Shown here piece by piece: positions 22,801-33,480 of a stretch of DNA of 64,000 nucleotides; the first letter of the stretch is position 1, and every line of letters starts with the position of its first letter. The notes under the pieces were generated by a model. The model was not told the DNA's origin. It made no database searches and worked only from the letters and a program-made list of their open reading frames with translations. Source of the stretch: Capitella teleta (lineage: Eukaryota; Annelida; Polychaeta; Capitellidae); the NCBI GenBank assembly GCA_000328365.1, contig KB311872.1, positions 14,021 through 78,020 of the forward strand, in the 5' to 3' direction. The position numbers were made by a program, and so were the translations under genes.

Positions 22801-25800
22801 CTAATGTATCTATCGATTCCACAATTAATCGACCCAGAGGGAAGCCGGCGTTATCAAGCTTCTTTTTTTTTTTCTTTTTCATTCTTGTCTTTCTCGTCTT
22901 TTTTTCCTTCCTTTTGTTTTGTTTTGCTTTTTCTTTTTCTTTCTTCTTTGAATATGTTGTACTTGTATACTATGGAAGGCCAGAAGGGTCATAACCCAAA
23001 ATTAGTTCACGGAACATTTAATTGCTCCGCGGAGCAATTCAGAGTACTGCTCTGCTATCATTGGTTTGCCATGCAGCCAATCGGCTTGCGCCTTGTATTG
23101 GCGGTGTTACCGCGGCACCTCCAGCAAGTAAAATGTTGACGCACAGATCAACTTCGCGGCGAACACCTTGGAGAAATACCACCGGATTTGCGGCCATGCT
23201 AGCTATCTGGCTATCAGCTGATGATAACCTGATAATTTCTGACAACTTAATTGCAGACTAACACAAAGGAACAATTCAAACAACTATACAATTTCAATGC
23301 AATTAAATGCTCCGCGAACTAATTCTACGTTACGACCCTTCTGGCCTTCCATAGTATACCACTTGTGCATATATTTCTTGACAATAATATGATCTTATAT
23401 TTTTCAAGTATTGATTTTGATAAAATAATATTCACATGAGCCGTTTGGACCAGGCCTTAGCTAGATTTCCTTTGGTTATGAATTTATACATGTAGATTGC
23501 TCATTTTTTTTTAATTCCACCTATTGACTTAAAGTCACATAAATTAAGTTAAAAGGCAAACGCTCATTGGGGTACACTCACAATGCGTGTGCGTTTACTA
23601 AAATTCATTCTTATTAATTTTTGCCACCGTTTCCTTTCCAGAGCGTCAAATTTTTGCACCTACCAGTACCGCACCCGTGTCTATCGACCGAGGAGAGTAT
23701 CGTATCCCTGCAGATGCTATCCATGGCGGACATGCTATCGGACAATCTGCGCCTACGAATGGATATGGCACAAGAGTCGACGCTGTTGTTCTGGTTGGAA
23801 GGGCACACAATGCAATATTCGTAGGTGTTATAACATGTATGCCGATTAGCGATAGATGAAGATTCCACATTCATTGTGATTACACTATTGAATCATCGGG
23901 AATTTTCATCTGTCGATCAATATAACAAAACGAGAATACACGTATTGAATAATGCCCATAAACTTCAATTCACCAGAATTTGTTCTTTTTCTTAGAAGTT
24001 GAGTCATATTTAATGCTATGTAATATTCTATACCTGCAGCCATATGCAGAAAAGACTGTGGATACAAAGGGTTTTGTCTAAAGCCTGATTACTGTTCGTG
24101 CCCATGGGACAATGATGAAGGAGAACCATGTGTTGCCAGTGAGTGCATAGTGACCATTAAGTGTCTCTTTACTCAATCTGACCAACAGATCATTGTGTAA
24201 AAAATGACTGCTTTCCGGGAAGTTGCTCATCAAAGCAATGCACCTGCTCCTCAGGGTATTCAGGGAGTAATTGCAACACAAGTGAGTCAAATGAATGACC
24301 AGTCTTGGTAGCATTTATAACACAAATGTCAAGTTCTCGATGGACCTCATTTTGACACGTGCAAAGCTGAGCTCAGGTCTAACGTTGGTCGCAATGAAGT
24401 GGAAACAGTCTTCTCCGGAGGATGTACGCCCAAAGGCAAGATGCCTGAGAACGTCTTCTGGATCAATCAGAGAGATCCCTCAGCTCTTGTCATGAACTGG
24501 AACGTAGGTCACAACAGACCAAAAGATATTCCTGTTGTGCCAAACTTCATAAGAAGGGATAGACAAGGTATAGTCAGAACCTATGCCCAAATTAGACACT
24601 TGGACGCAGGTAAGGGTTTACTATCCATTGATATCAAATCAATTAATTACAATACTGACCTTCCAAAAAGCTGGTACCGCACAGAGATATATGACAGTCA
24701 ATTGCAACGTTGTCAACAAAAAAGAACCAAAATTACTTGCTGAATGTCGAGACATAACGCAAGCATACGATGGCATTTTGGGAATTGGCCATGGACATAA
24801 GTAGGTATCAGTAAACATCATTAATCAATGGAATAATTGAACTATTCAATTCAGATTGCGAATCGAGATGCATGCTGAGGTGGGTGGCTTCAAAGAAGTC
24901 AACGATTGGAAGACAAACAGTCTGAAGAATGTGTCCTACAACTCAGCCGTGAAGGATTACTATGAGTTTGTTGAAGTGCGATTTGATTTTGTTTCTCCAA
25001 AACATTGCTCAGAGAATGGGGATTGTGGAGAGCTTGCAGAGCCAGGAGTGAGCCCTGGAGTTGGGTTCACAAAGGTAAAGTGCTTTGTTTGAGTGCTCAA
25101 TAAGTATGTTATCATCTTCCAGAGTCCAACGATAGAACTCGGGGCATACCAATGGAATGACGCAGATTCTGGCATAGCTTGGTACAACTTTTCCATCTTT
25201 GCCATGTCGGTTTCTGAAGACATGTTGATTCCAAGAGAAAAACCGGTTCATACAGTCAATATTTCGGCCCTAGACACCGAATACCCAACATATAATCTTA
25301 CGACCAGTGGCATGTATTCTTTGGAATTGAAAGTTGTAGACATAGCAGGGAATTTCCGTGAAGCCAGAGGGTTGGTTCTTTTTGACAACGTGAGCGCGGT
25401 GTCAACAACAGACACGCCGATTCGATGCTTGAATTGTGTGACAACAAACTCTGGTGAATGGCTCCAAAGCAAAGATGACGGTATCGACTTTGACTGGACC
25501 GGGCACTTCACCAATGACTTCCACGAACAAAACGGCCTTCTCAAAGAAGTACGAACCGGGAATCAAGCATTCGGGGATAAAGTCCCCGGAGAACGAGGAG
25601 TTGAAGCCATCCCTAACTTCATTGGCATTGTCGAGTTCAAGTATATTGTTGGTGACGATATCAACCAGAAAATTCCACCTCAGGACAAACAATGGCAAAC
25701 TGTTATGCCTCTGAACCCATCCAGATCCCTTACCAGCGACAATCTAAATCTGGATGATGGCAAAACGGTTGTAATGTGGATCAATGCGTCTGACGTGATG

Positions 25801-28385
25801 AATAATTCACTGATCAGTCGGCATATCATCTACGTGGACAGTACTCCGGGCACGACTTCCGATCCGAAATTTGTCAAAAACATGAACTTCGAACAGGAAT
25901 CGCCGTTTACGTTTGCATCTAGGTAAATCAATGACATGAGAGTGAATAGTTACGGATTACCTTTATTCTTTTAGCGTGCAAGTAGGTTACGTTGATACCC
26001 ACAGTGGCACTGGAAGTATCTCGTATGTGTTGGTCGATGCTGCTGATGAAATGAAAATACTGCAGAATATGACATTTCAAGCCAAAAAACTGGATGAGGT
26101 CAGTTGATGTTTAGATAATGAAAACTTATGAATCATACTACGTTATATTCCCAGACTGAAGACAGCTGTAGGCTCAAGGGTAATTGCTATTGTGCACGTG
26201 TTATGGGTTGCTACGCGAAGGAACAAAATCTGTTCATTAACAACTGCATCATCAAAGATTTGAGAGGTCATTCCTTCATCATGCGTTACGTGATCAACAA
26301 CAATGCTGGTTTGGAAAATGAAGGCTCATACAATGTATGTTATATCTTTGCTATGCATTGGCTGTATAACATAAAACGTGTTTCAGATTGGACAAATAGA
26401 CAACGTCAAAGGCCAAGATGAATGTAAGCAAACACTTGCAAGTGACTTCAAATAAATGTGCTAATTATTTCACAGACCCACCCCCGAGCAACTTTGCTGT
26501 TACTCAGCAGAAAGGCATCGAGGTAATCATCAAGTGGTCCAACCCAGTGGCATGCTACAAAATTCACGGAGTGACTATGTTTTTAAATGGTAACACTCGA
26601 CGGGTTGATTCGCAAGAGGCTCTGAATGAAATCATTATAAACAAACTGGAGCCAGAAACTGATTACACATTCACTGTGATATTAAACTACGAAGATGACA
26701 AGTCAAGCCCTGTGTACAATTATGAGTTCAACTCTGGGAAATGCTCACCTGACGAACCGAATTGTGAGAAATCAATTTCGATTATATATAATATTCAGTT
26801 CTAATTATGTTCAGGTGGCTCTGGTTCTGATATTGGCTTGATTGTTGGAATAGTGATCGTTGTACTTCTATTGCTTCTCATCGGTCTGGTCATTGGGATG
26901 ATGGTTTGGCGACGTCGAAATAACCAAGAAGTTGTGCCACGGAGAGTCAGAGATACCATGATAGACATCCGCAACCGCATAACATTTTGGGCTCCTCCAC
27001 CATACTCCGAAAGAGCTGACAAAGAAGTGGCAAGTGGCAATGAGTATTCAATGGAACACTCTGGTGTTGAAGTAAATCATTGTAATTTGCATCGATTCAC
27101 TCACAGTTCCTTTTTAATCACAGGGCAGACTCAAAGTATCGTACGTTTCAACTAATCAGCCTCATCTGGGCTTCAATGCGGATGAAGACGACATTTACTT
27201 GTATGGCACAAGCGAAAGTCTGAAAGACCTCTGGACAAAGTCTGAAGATAGGGTTGTAATTGGTGACACAATCACTTCAGGGCGATTTGCAGTCATCAAG
27301 AAAGGAGAACTCCTGACAAGTGAGGGAAAGAGGGCAGTTGCCTTAAAGATGCTGAAAAGTAAGTGGCCAAAGGTTCGAAAGTGCAGAATAACGTTGACCC
27401 GTTTACAGATAAAGTATCGGAAGATGACAAACTGTTGATGAAAGCCAAGATGAACTTCCTGGCTTCTGTGCCATACAATGAGTTCATTGTTAATTTAGCA
27501 GGAGCAGTTCAAGATGGTGTGTTGGTCATTCCTTATTCATTTCAGAGTAATTATTATTTTTTTTTTTTTGCACAGTTCCCATCTTGATTCTGGAATTCTG
27601 CGAGCTGACGTTGAAAGAATGGTTGGGTCATGTCAAGAAAACGGGTGGTCAAAAAGATGACGACATGATTCAGTTTGCATCTCACATCAGCAAGGGCATG
27701 GAGCACATCCAGGCAAAGGGCATCCTCCATCGCAGGCTTGCTGCCAGAAATGTCTTCTTGGCCAGATCTGCTGCTGTTGGCCTGATTGCTAAAGTTTCTG
27801 GATTCGGTCCGATGCGAGGTGAAGAGGGGAAATATGGCAAGAAGGTTGCAGATAGGATTCCCATTAAGTGGATGGCACCTGAGTCGCTGACGAAGGAGGA
27901 AGGCAAGGAGCGAGTCTACACGAAGGAGACAGACGTTTGGTCGTTTGGCATCACGTTGTGGGAGATCTACAGCCTAGGTTTGTTGCAAACCAAATCGACT
28001 TCTCTCTTGATTTTAATGAAATATTGTGATAGGAGAGACTCCGTATCCGACACAGAAATCTCACAGCGTGGAGGACTTGCTCCGATCAGGATACAGACTT
28101 CCAAAACCAGAGAACTGTCCTGTTCCACTGTGAGTTAAACAGACAGAGCAAAGTTTCACATGATAATTCATCGATACTGTAAACAGGTATCACAACATCA
28201 TGGATCCATGTTGGTTAGAAGATCCCAAGAAACGACCAACGTTTGAAGAAATCACCAGGCAGTGTGGTGAGCTCTTCCATGAGAATGAAGACAGCGAGTT
28301 CTACTATGGTCCAGCTCGGCAGTCTACTGTGCAGGGCGCGGAGTATGTGTATGACAACGTGGCTCATTCTGTAAAAAGTTATTAA
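19801..28385 (+). CDS. Receptor-tyrosine-kinase-like pseudokinase, copy A (EMI-EGF-EGF-X-FN3-TM-kinase)
   Basis: Eighteen exons: 19801-19865, 23642-23820, 24040-24138, 24189-24281, 24334-24609, 24671-24800, 24855-25074, 25123-25922, 25975-26098, 26155-26334, 26387-26423, 26476-26763, 26815-27071, 27124-27358, 27409-27516, 27576-27977, 28033-28129, 28187-28385. All phases agree: 1262 aa. Domains: signal peptide 1-21; EMI about 23-80 (ending RRCCSGWKGTQC); EGF-like 82-145; unassigned ectodomain 146-734; FN3 about 735-825; membrane helix 837-861 followed by RRR; PPPY 891-894; kinase about 950-1215; tail YVYDNV. The kinase keeps VALK (991), RLAARN, MAPE and DVWSFG. It reads HRR (1082-1084) for HRD and GFG (1106-1108) for DFG, lacks two loop glycines and has no clear helix-C Glu, so it is probably inactive. 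Exon 1 is tied in by phase and by copy B; intron 1 is 3.8 kb, and introns 3-17 only 48-61 nt. Confidence 0.88.
21027..21566 (+). mobile_element. Tigger/pogo DNA transposon remnant in intron 1 of receptor copy A
   Basis: 21027-21185 reads MATKRKITCVTLETKFLAIS..., a CENP-B/pogo N-terminal helix-turn-helix (KKKAIADKFGIPPSTLSTWI), and stops after 52 codons. A +1-shifted continuation (RARLCEYPDVEESLMLWF) belongs to the second CENP-B helix-turn-helix. The DDE catalytic part is absent. The 3' end at about 21566 reads, inverted, CAGTAAAACCCCGCTAACTC, typical of Tigger terminal repeats. The matching 5' terminal repeat was not found, so the copy is internally deleted and 5' damaged. Confidence 0.75.
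22965..23359. mobile_element. Non-autonomous element with about 65-bp terminal inverted repeats
   Basis: The left end GTATACTATGGAAGGCCAGA (22965) and the right end TCTGGCCTTCCATAGTATAC (to 23359) are perfect inverses. The match continues with few differences for about 65 bp (AATTAGTTC...GGA.CATTTAATTGC). There is no coding capacity. The target duplication is unclear because the ends are themselves palindromic (possibly TA). It lies in intron 1 of receptor copy A. Confidence 0.75.
27651..28310 (+). repeat. Gene-conversion tract, copy A partner of 37143-37803
   Basis: From the Q-K-D-D-D codons of exon 16 to the end of the shared part of exon 18 the two receptor genes are nearly identical, including both introns. 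I count about ten differences in roughly 660 bp, most of them near the 3' end. Upstream exons differ far more and upstream introns do not align. Confidence 0.85.
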
Positions 28386-28466
28386 TCGGCATAATGAACA
28401 AGTACTATATTTACCATGAATCTGTACACACATGTTTTTCAGTTTAGGGGCTTTTTTTCTTCTTCT

Positions 28467-28472
28467 AATAAA
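28467..28472 (+). promoter_or_regulatory. AATAAA polyadenylation signal of receptor copy A
   Basis: A canonical hexamer 82 nt after the stop codon. Confidence 0.6.
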
Positions 28473-29510
28473 TGTATAATATTTTGTTCGCATCTTATGA
28501 TGTACCACACGGTCGAATTTGTTTGAAGTGCATAATTTAAGACCAATCTGTTAACTGTGCCTGACAGTATGAGGGTGGTCAGTGCATGCTGGAAGTGGAA
28601 CCTAGATTCACGCAAAAGTAATTGATTTGGGGGTTTATAATGTTGCGCCAGTTGGTATCAGACTTCCACCTTGGAAAGACGCTAACGTCCCCTGCTTCAG
28701 GGAACGCCTGTTCATAGTTGCCTGGCCCATGGCGGCACTGATAACATACACTAGTCTGTGCATGGCGAAGGCCTGCAAGTGAACTACGACGAATTTGAGT
28801 GAGGTAGGGGCGCTGCTTGTCACTAGACGCGTGGCGTCCGTCCTCTGTGTTAACGTTGAAAGCTTCTCTGAATGAAAGAAGGAGGGGAGCTATTTCAATA
28901 AGGTACCAGTTCAGATCTTAGCTTCAGCAGCTGTAGGGACGTGAGCTCCGAGAGTCGTCGACAAAGTAACGGGTGATGGCGAAATCGGCCGTCTCGGTGG
29001 ACCCATCAACACACGGTATGTGTTTTTGACATCCTTGTGCTTGTCCGGGGCTTCTTGGAATGTGTCTTTGACTTCCCTATGGATCTGCGAATGTACGAAT
29101 GTGCGAATGTACTGGATCCTGATGATCGGAGTGATGCGTCTCGAAGCTAGTTGAATACATTCACCATTACAGAAAAACAAACTGAAGTCATGCCTGTTGT
29201 CGAGTTGTATTGAAAAGACCATATTTTTATAGGATTATAAAAACGCAGTTTCGCAAGTATCAACCCAAGAATCACGAGTATTAACATTCCACAGTCACAC
29301 ATACCTATCTACATTGAACACACGCGGGACAGAAAGTTGACCTGGTACAAGTTCTCTTTTCAAAAAAACAGTCTCGTAAATGAATGCACCTAGTTTGGTT
29401 ACCAACACTTGACTTATCATCATAATATAGGTACTCTGGTCTCATGGCAAATTATGTCGTTATTTTAAGTGCCAAACAAGGAAGAAGAAGTGAATAAATG
29501 TAAGTTGGTT
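28473..29510. other. Spacer between the receptor genes
   Basis: It holds a 103-codon minus-strand open frame (29222-28911) with no recognisable domain and no splice support; nothing else was recognised. Confidence 0.35.
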
Positions 29511-29516
29511 ACTGGT

Positions 29517-29524
29517 ATATATAA
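29517..29524 (+). promoter_or_regulatory. TATA box of receptor copy B 5' exons
   Basis: TATATAAA lies 80 nt before the ATG at 29597, mirroring copy A. Confidence 0.55.
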
Positions 29525-29596
29525 ACCCTCGACAAGGAACCAACTAAGAAACGAGAACAAAGACAGGGCCCAATGACTAACCGATGAATTGCAGCA

Positions 29597-30366
29597 ATGA
29601 CAAAACTCTTGATCTTTGCTGTTTTCTTGGTCGCCTTGGAAACCGCTTTGTAAGTTATCATCAACAGCGCTCGTTGTTAAACTAATTGTCAATCAATGTG
29701 AATAGCATTAAAATAATAAATGCTTCTTTTGAAACTTATGTATACTTATTGCATTTCAATAATTTCCAATTAATTCTTTCCTTCTCGTTTTTTGTGTGTG
29801 TGTGTGTGTGTTAGATATTGCTGCTATATTTGCCAAAACAAGCTGCTTGTTACTCACCAGGGGCATTCCCATAGTGGAATTGAATGCCATAAATTCTATA
29901 CAATATTTATTTTACTTTTCTTAGGGCCAACTTCTGTGAGGAGGTGTACAGTGTGAGCGTCCGTAAGCAGAGACGTGTGAAGTATCGATGTGGTTGGTGG
30001 GGCTGGAAGAGGTAAACATTGTTCGTCGCTCACTCACCTTTACTGGAATGTATGTGCAAATACATCACAAGGTATTTGATCTGTGGACCAATCAGATTGC
30101 CTATGTCGAATACTCTTTTTACACCGAGCATTGGCTCGCATACTCACTGGGTGGTATATATCACAGGACTATTAGCCGAAAAAAAGGGGAAAAATAACTA
30201 CAAGCTAATTTTTGAATATGTGTTGCAATATGCAACATATCAAAACTCACCGATGATAGACCTTGGTGTTGTTAGTCATTATTTTAATCATAAAACTATA
30301 AACGAACAATTCACCTTTCACATGCGAGAATATAACATAAACAACAGATGTGTGGAATATAGCTAG
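29597..30366 (+). CDS. Signal peptide + EMI half-domain (5' exons of receptor copy B, or a separate small secreted protein)
   Basis: Exon 29597-29649 encodes MTKLLIFAVFLVALETAL, homologous to receptor A exon 1 (LVALE shared, same phase 2). Exon 29925-30011 follows with ANFC, RRVKYRC and GWWGWKR, aligning with the first half of the EMI domain of copy A (ASNFC, RRVSYPC). If exon 2 is read on without splicing, it ends KR-stop at 30015: a 47-aa product whose mature part (after ALA) would be about 28 residues, net charge about +6, two cysteines. With the GT donor at 30012 and the acceptor before 30348 it ends RCVEYS-stop at 30366 (52 aa), adding the next EMI cysteine; AATAAA follows at about 30478. 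I could not find the second half of the EMI domain before the EGF exons at 33481, so this part is either broken from the receptor or a gene of its own. Confidence 0.6.
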
Positions 30367-30479
30367 GACACCGGTGTAACAGTTTCTAGTTTTGCTCCTC
30401 AAATTATAGTCTTTTTTGTATTTTCTTCAACAAGTTATCTAATGTAATTTGCATCAACTTCCAGCTTATCCGGCTGGGA

Positions 30480-31935
30480 ATAAAAAAATTTTAAATTTTT
30501 TTTTTACGTATTTGTCTCCTCATTGTATCAATCTTTGATTTGCTCAACGTCATATTTATCTTTATACCATTCAGCTTGCCTTCTCATCATATCGTTTCTT
30601 TTTACCGTCACGCTTGAGTAACCAATTCCACTACATGTACTTTGTTTATTGCACTGAATATTCCTTTTCATTGTTGCCTCCCTGAACCGGATAAGCTGCT
30701 CCTTCAACTCCACCAATACTACAACTTTGTTTTCTTCCTACTTTTTTTTTTCTCATTTTACTTTTTTCTTCTTTCTTTTCATCTCTTGTTACTTAACTGT
30801 TCACCATACCGTGCTCAAGAAAAACAAATATAATTGTTTCTCTCCACACCCTTCTCCCTGTTTACCCCATCCTCCGCATGCCTTGTCCACCCCTAGCTGT
30901 CTCTGCACAAATAACCCCTTAACAACATTACCATTTTATGAACTTGATACCCATAGCTTTTTTTTTTGGTCATTCAAGATCTGAATGATGCTTAACCACG
31001 TAACCCGGAAACTTAGCTTGGTGCCAACAATTGTCCCTTTGCTAATATCCCATCCTATAACCATGAACATAGCATTAGTAACTCCAGAATTGGAGGTGGT
31101 GTGGCCATTTTTATCCATTCCAATATATCTAATTACTCTGTCACCAATAGTCACATTGAGTCCATTTTTATTGAAATCGATCAAAGTTATATTTCCACCG
31201 ATTGCAACATTGTTGTCGGCTGCATATGTAGACCCCAAAAGAGTCAGATATCGATTTCAATGAGACTTTGAAATCAGCATTAGATCGATTAAGCAATGAA
31301 AACAAATATTTATATTAAGCTGGCAATTATAACATCAATTTGCTGACCACAAATAGCCAGCAGTCCTGTTCTGATTTTGTCGATGTACTCTTTGTGAATT
31401 CTTTTCTGCCAAGAGTCAACAAGCCAACTTGAATCACAGGGTCGTCTGCGACTAATATTGGTAACATTTTCATCAATAATATAACAAGAACATTAACTAC
31501 ATCCGGAATCCTTGCCAATTCAATCTCTGACCAATGCCCTATATGCTGCTCCACACTATTCCACAGTAATAAGAGCAACCAACTTCATTAAGTAATTAAC
31601 TTCATCAAGAAGTTATATTATATTTTTAGTTGTAGGCTAGATAGGTGGGGTATTTTATTTTTTCCTTCCTTCTTTCTTTTCTCCTCATTTTTAATCTCTT
31701 TTCCTGTGCACTGTTCTGTTTCTTTTTTATTTTCTTTTTTTTTTCTTGTTACACGATCAACACCCACGAATATAAAAAAGATGTGTAAATATCTATTTCG
31801 GGGCTCACTCTGGGTCAGCCCCTCTCGCTTAATTTTGTGTGTGTGTGTGTTTTGCTTTGTTTTTTTTGGGTTTTTTTTTTTAAATTTTTAATTTTGTTTT
31901 AACTTTTAATTTTTTTTTTTAATAAACACATTTTT
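30480..31935 (-). other. T-rich region with short unrecognised minus-strand open frames
   Basis: Long T and CT tracts (30727-30790, 31650-31760, 31855-31920) surround minus-strand frames at 30716-30528, 31238-30936 and 31578-31327. The middle one (100 codons; ITLIDFNKNGLNVTIGDRVI, then MDKNGHTT) has an ordered, coding look but no family that I recognise. It may be the remains of an inserted element. Nothing shows that it is expressed. Confidence 0.25.
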
Positions 31936-33480
31936 GAATATTGAATCTTAAGTCTCTAAGTTGCATTTGAAAGTTTGTAACGGAGATTTTACTTTAAAGT
32001 TTTGCTGTTTTGAACACTGATTTTGAAATTTTGACATCAATAATCAATAAATTTCATTTTATTTCATAAAATAATGGGCATAATGATAATGGCTTCCACC
32101 TCTCTAAAAATTACTTAATTTATCCCTATACACATTATACGGAGAAAATGGGGCTTGTGGGTCAAGTTATCAAATTATGAGCATTTTAGCTACAACCGGC
32201 CCGCCCCACCCCCCTATATAATGGTGAACTGGACATTTTGCTTCAGTTCATTTTGCTTCAATCTTTCGCTCGATTTTGAAGAAAAATCGACATATTATGC
32301 ATCAATATAAAGCTTATGACCTCAAAATTACAATAATCACAATCTCAATAAATTTGGATGCCATTTCGGCCGTCATTTTGGATTTTCCAAAATGGCCACT
32401 ACCGCTCATTTGATACAGCCTATCTCAACCCCAGGTCATCCATAACAACGCTTTTGGTGGTGCTTTTTGATATTACTAAATCATACACTAGTGACACATT
32501 ATAGTAGTGTTTAATATTTGTAAAAAGGACGGAATATTCCGGAAATTAGCAGCCATCTTGTTTTTCGTCGCTCTTTCGGGCATGGGCATAAAAACACAAA
32601 TAAAGAGTCAATTAGTGGAGTCAATTTATTATAATTACATATAAACAATTTCTACATTTTCGCGTGCTAGAAATCTGTAGTAATGGTTTAAAATAGTATA
32701 ATGTGATTCGAAAATAAATTATGCCCCTGCAAAGAATATTATTACTGTGCACTGATCAGAAATTCAGCATTTATTATTGTACCTGTACATGCATATACCA
32801 CGATTCCTCCGAATGGATGCTGTTGTACAAAAGAAATTGCTTTGCTAAATAGAAATCGATGCCACTTAATTACTAGTGCATTTCACAATACTCGAGTGCT
32901 ATAACATAACGAGTACTCGGAAATGGCAAACATGCTGTATTTCTTTACATAAGTTGAACAATGAGATTTCTCAGTCTGCATAGCATCACAGGAATCCAAG
33001 CTTGCAATAGGAATAAGCATACACTAGTATGTGGACAATACAGTGGACGCCCAATTAGAACACATTATTACCAAGCTCTTGTTTGGAGAGGGATTCTATG
33101 CACTAACTATATTGGAGATGTGTTCTTCTCTCCAATTTCCCTGCCATAAAGATGAAAAAACTAAGCCGATGGCACGCCTATTGTGGGCCACGTATACCAT
33201 ACCGATCGAACCATCCATAATCAGAACAAAATTAGCTAAACCAAAGTGTTCGGATTGCCAGGGGTGACTGTATTAATCCTTAAAGTAAAACATTTGATTT
33301 ATTCATCAGTTGTTGGAGAACAGAAACTTATTATGTCTCAGAAACGCGTACACGAGATGTCTGCTGTTCAAGATGGTCAGGACAGAATTGTGACATCCGT
33401 GAGTATTCAAATGATTATTTCAAATCGATATGCATTGTGACTGAAGTACCGACTACACTGTTATCGATCTATATTCACAG
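31936..33480. other. AT-rich spacer or long intron upstream of the copy B EGF exons
   Basis: No exon was recognised. A small hairpin (near-inverse CATTTTGGA / TCCAAAATG) sits at about 32372-32396. Confidence 0.35.
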
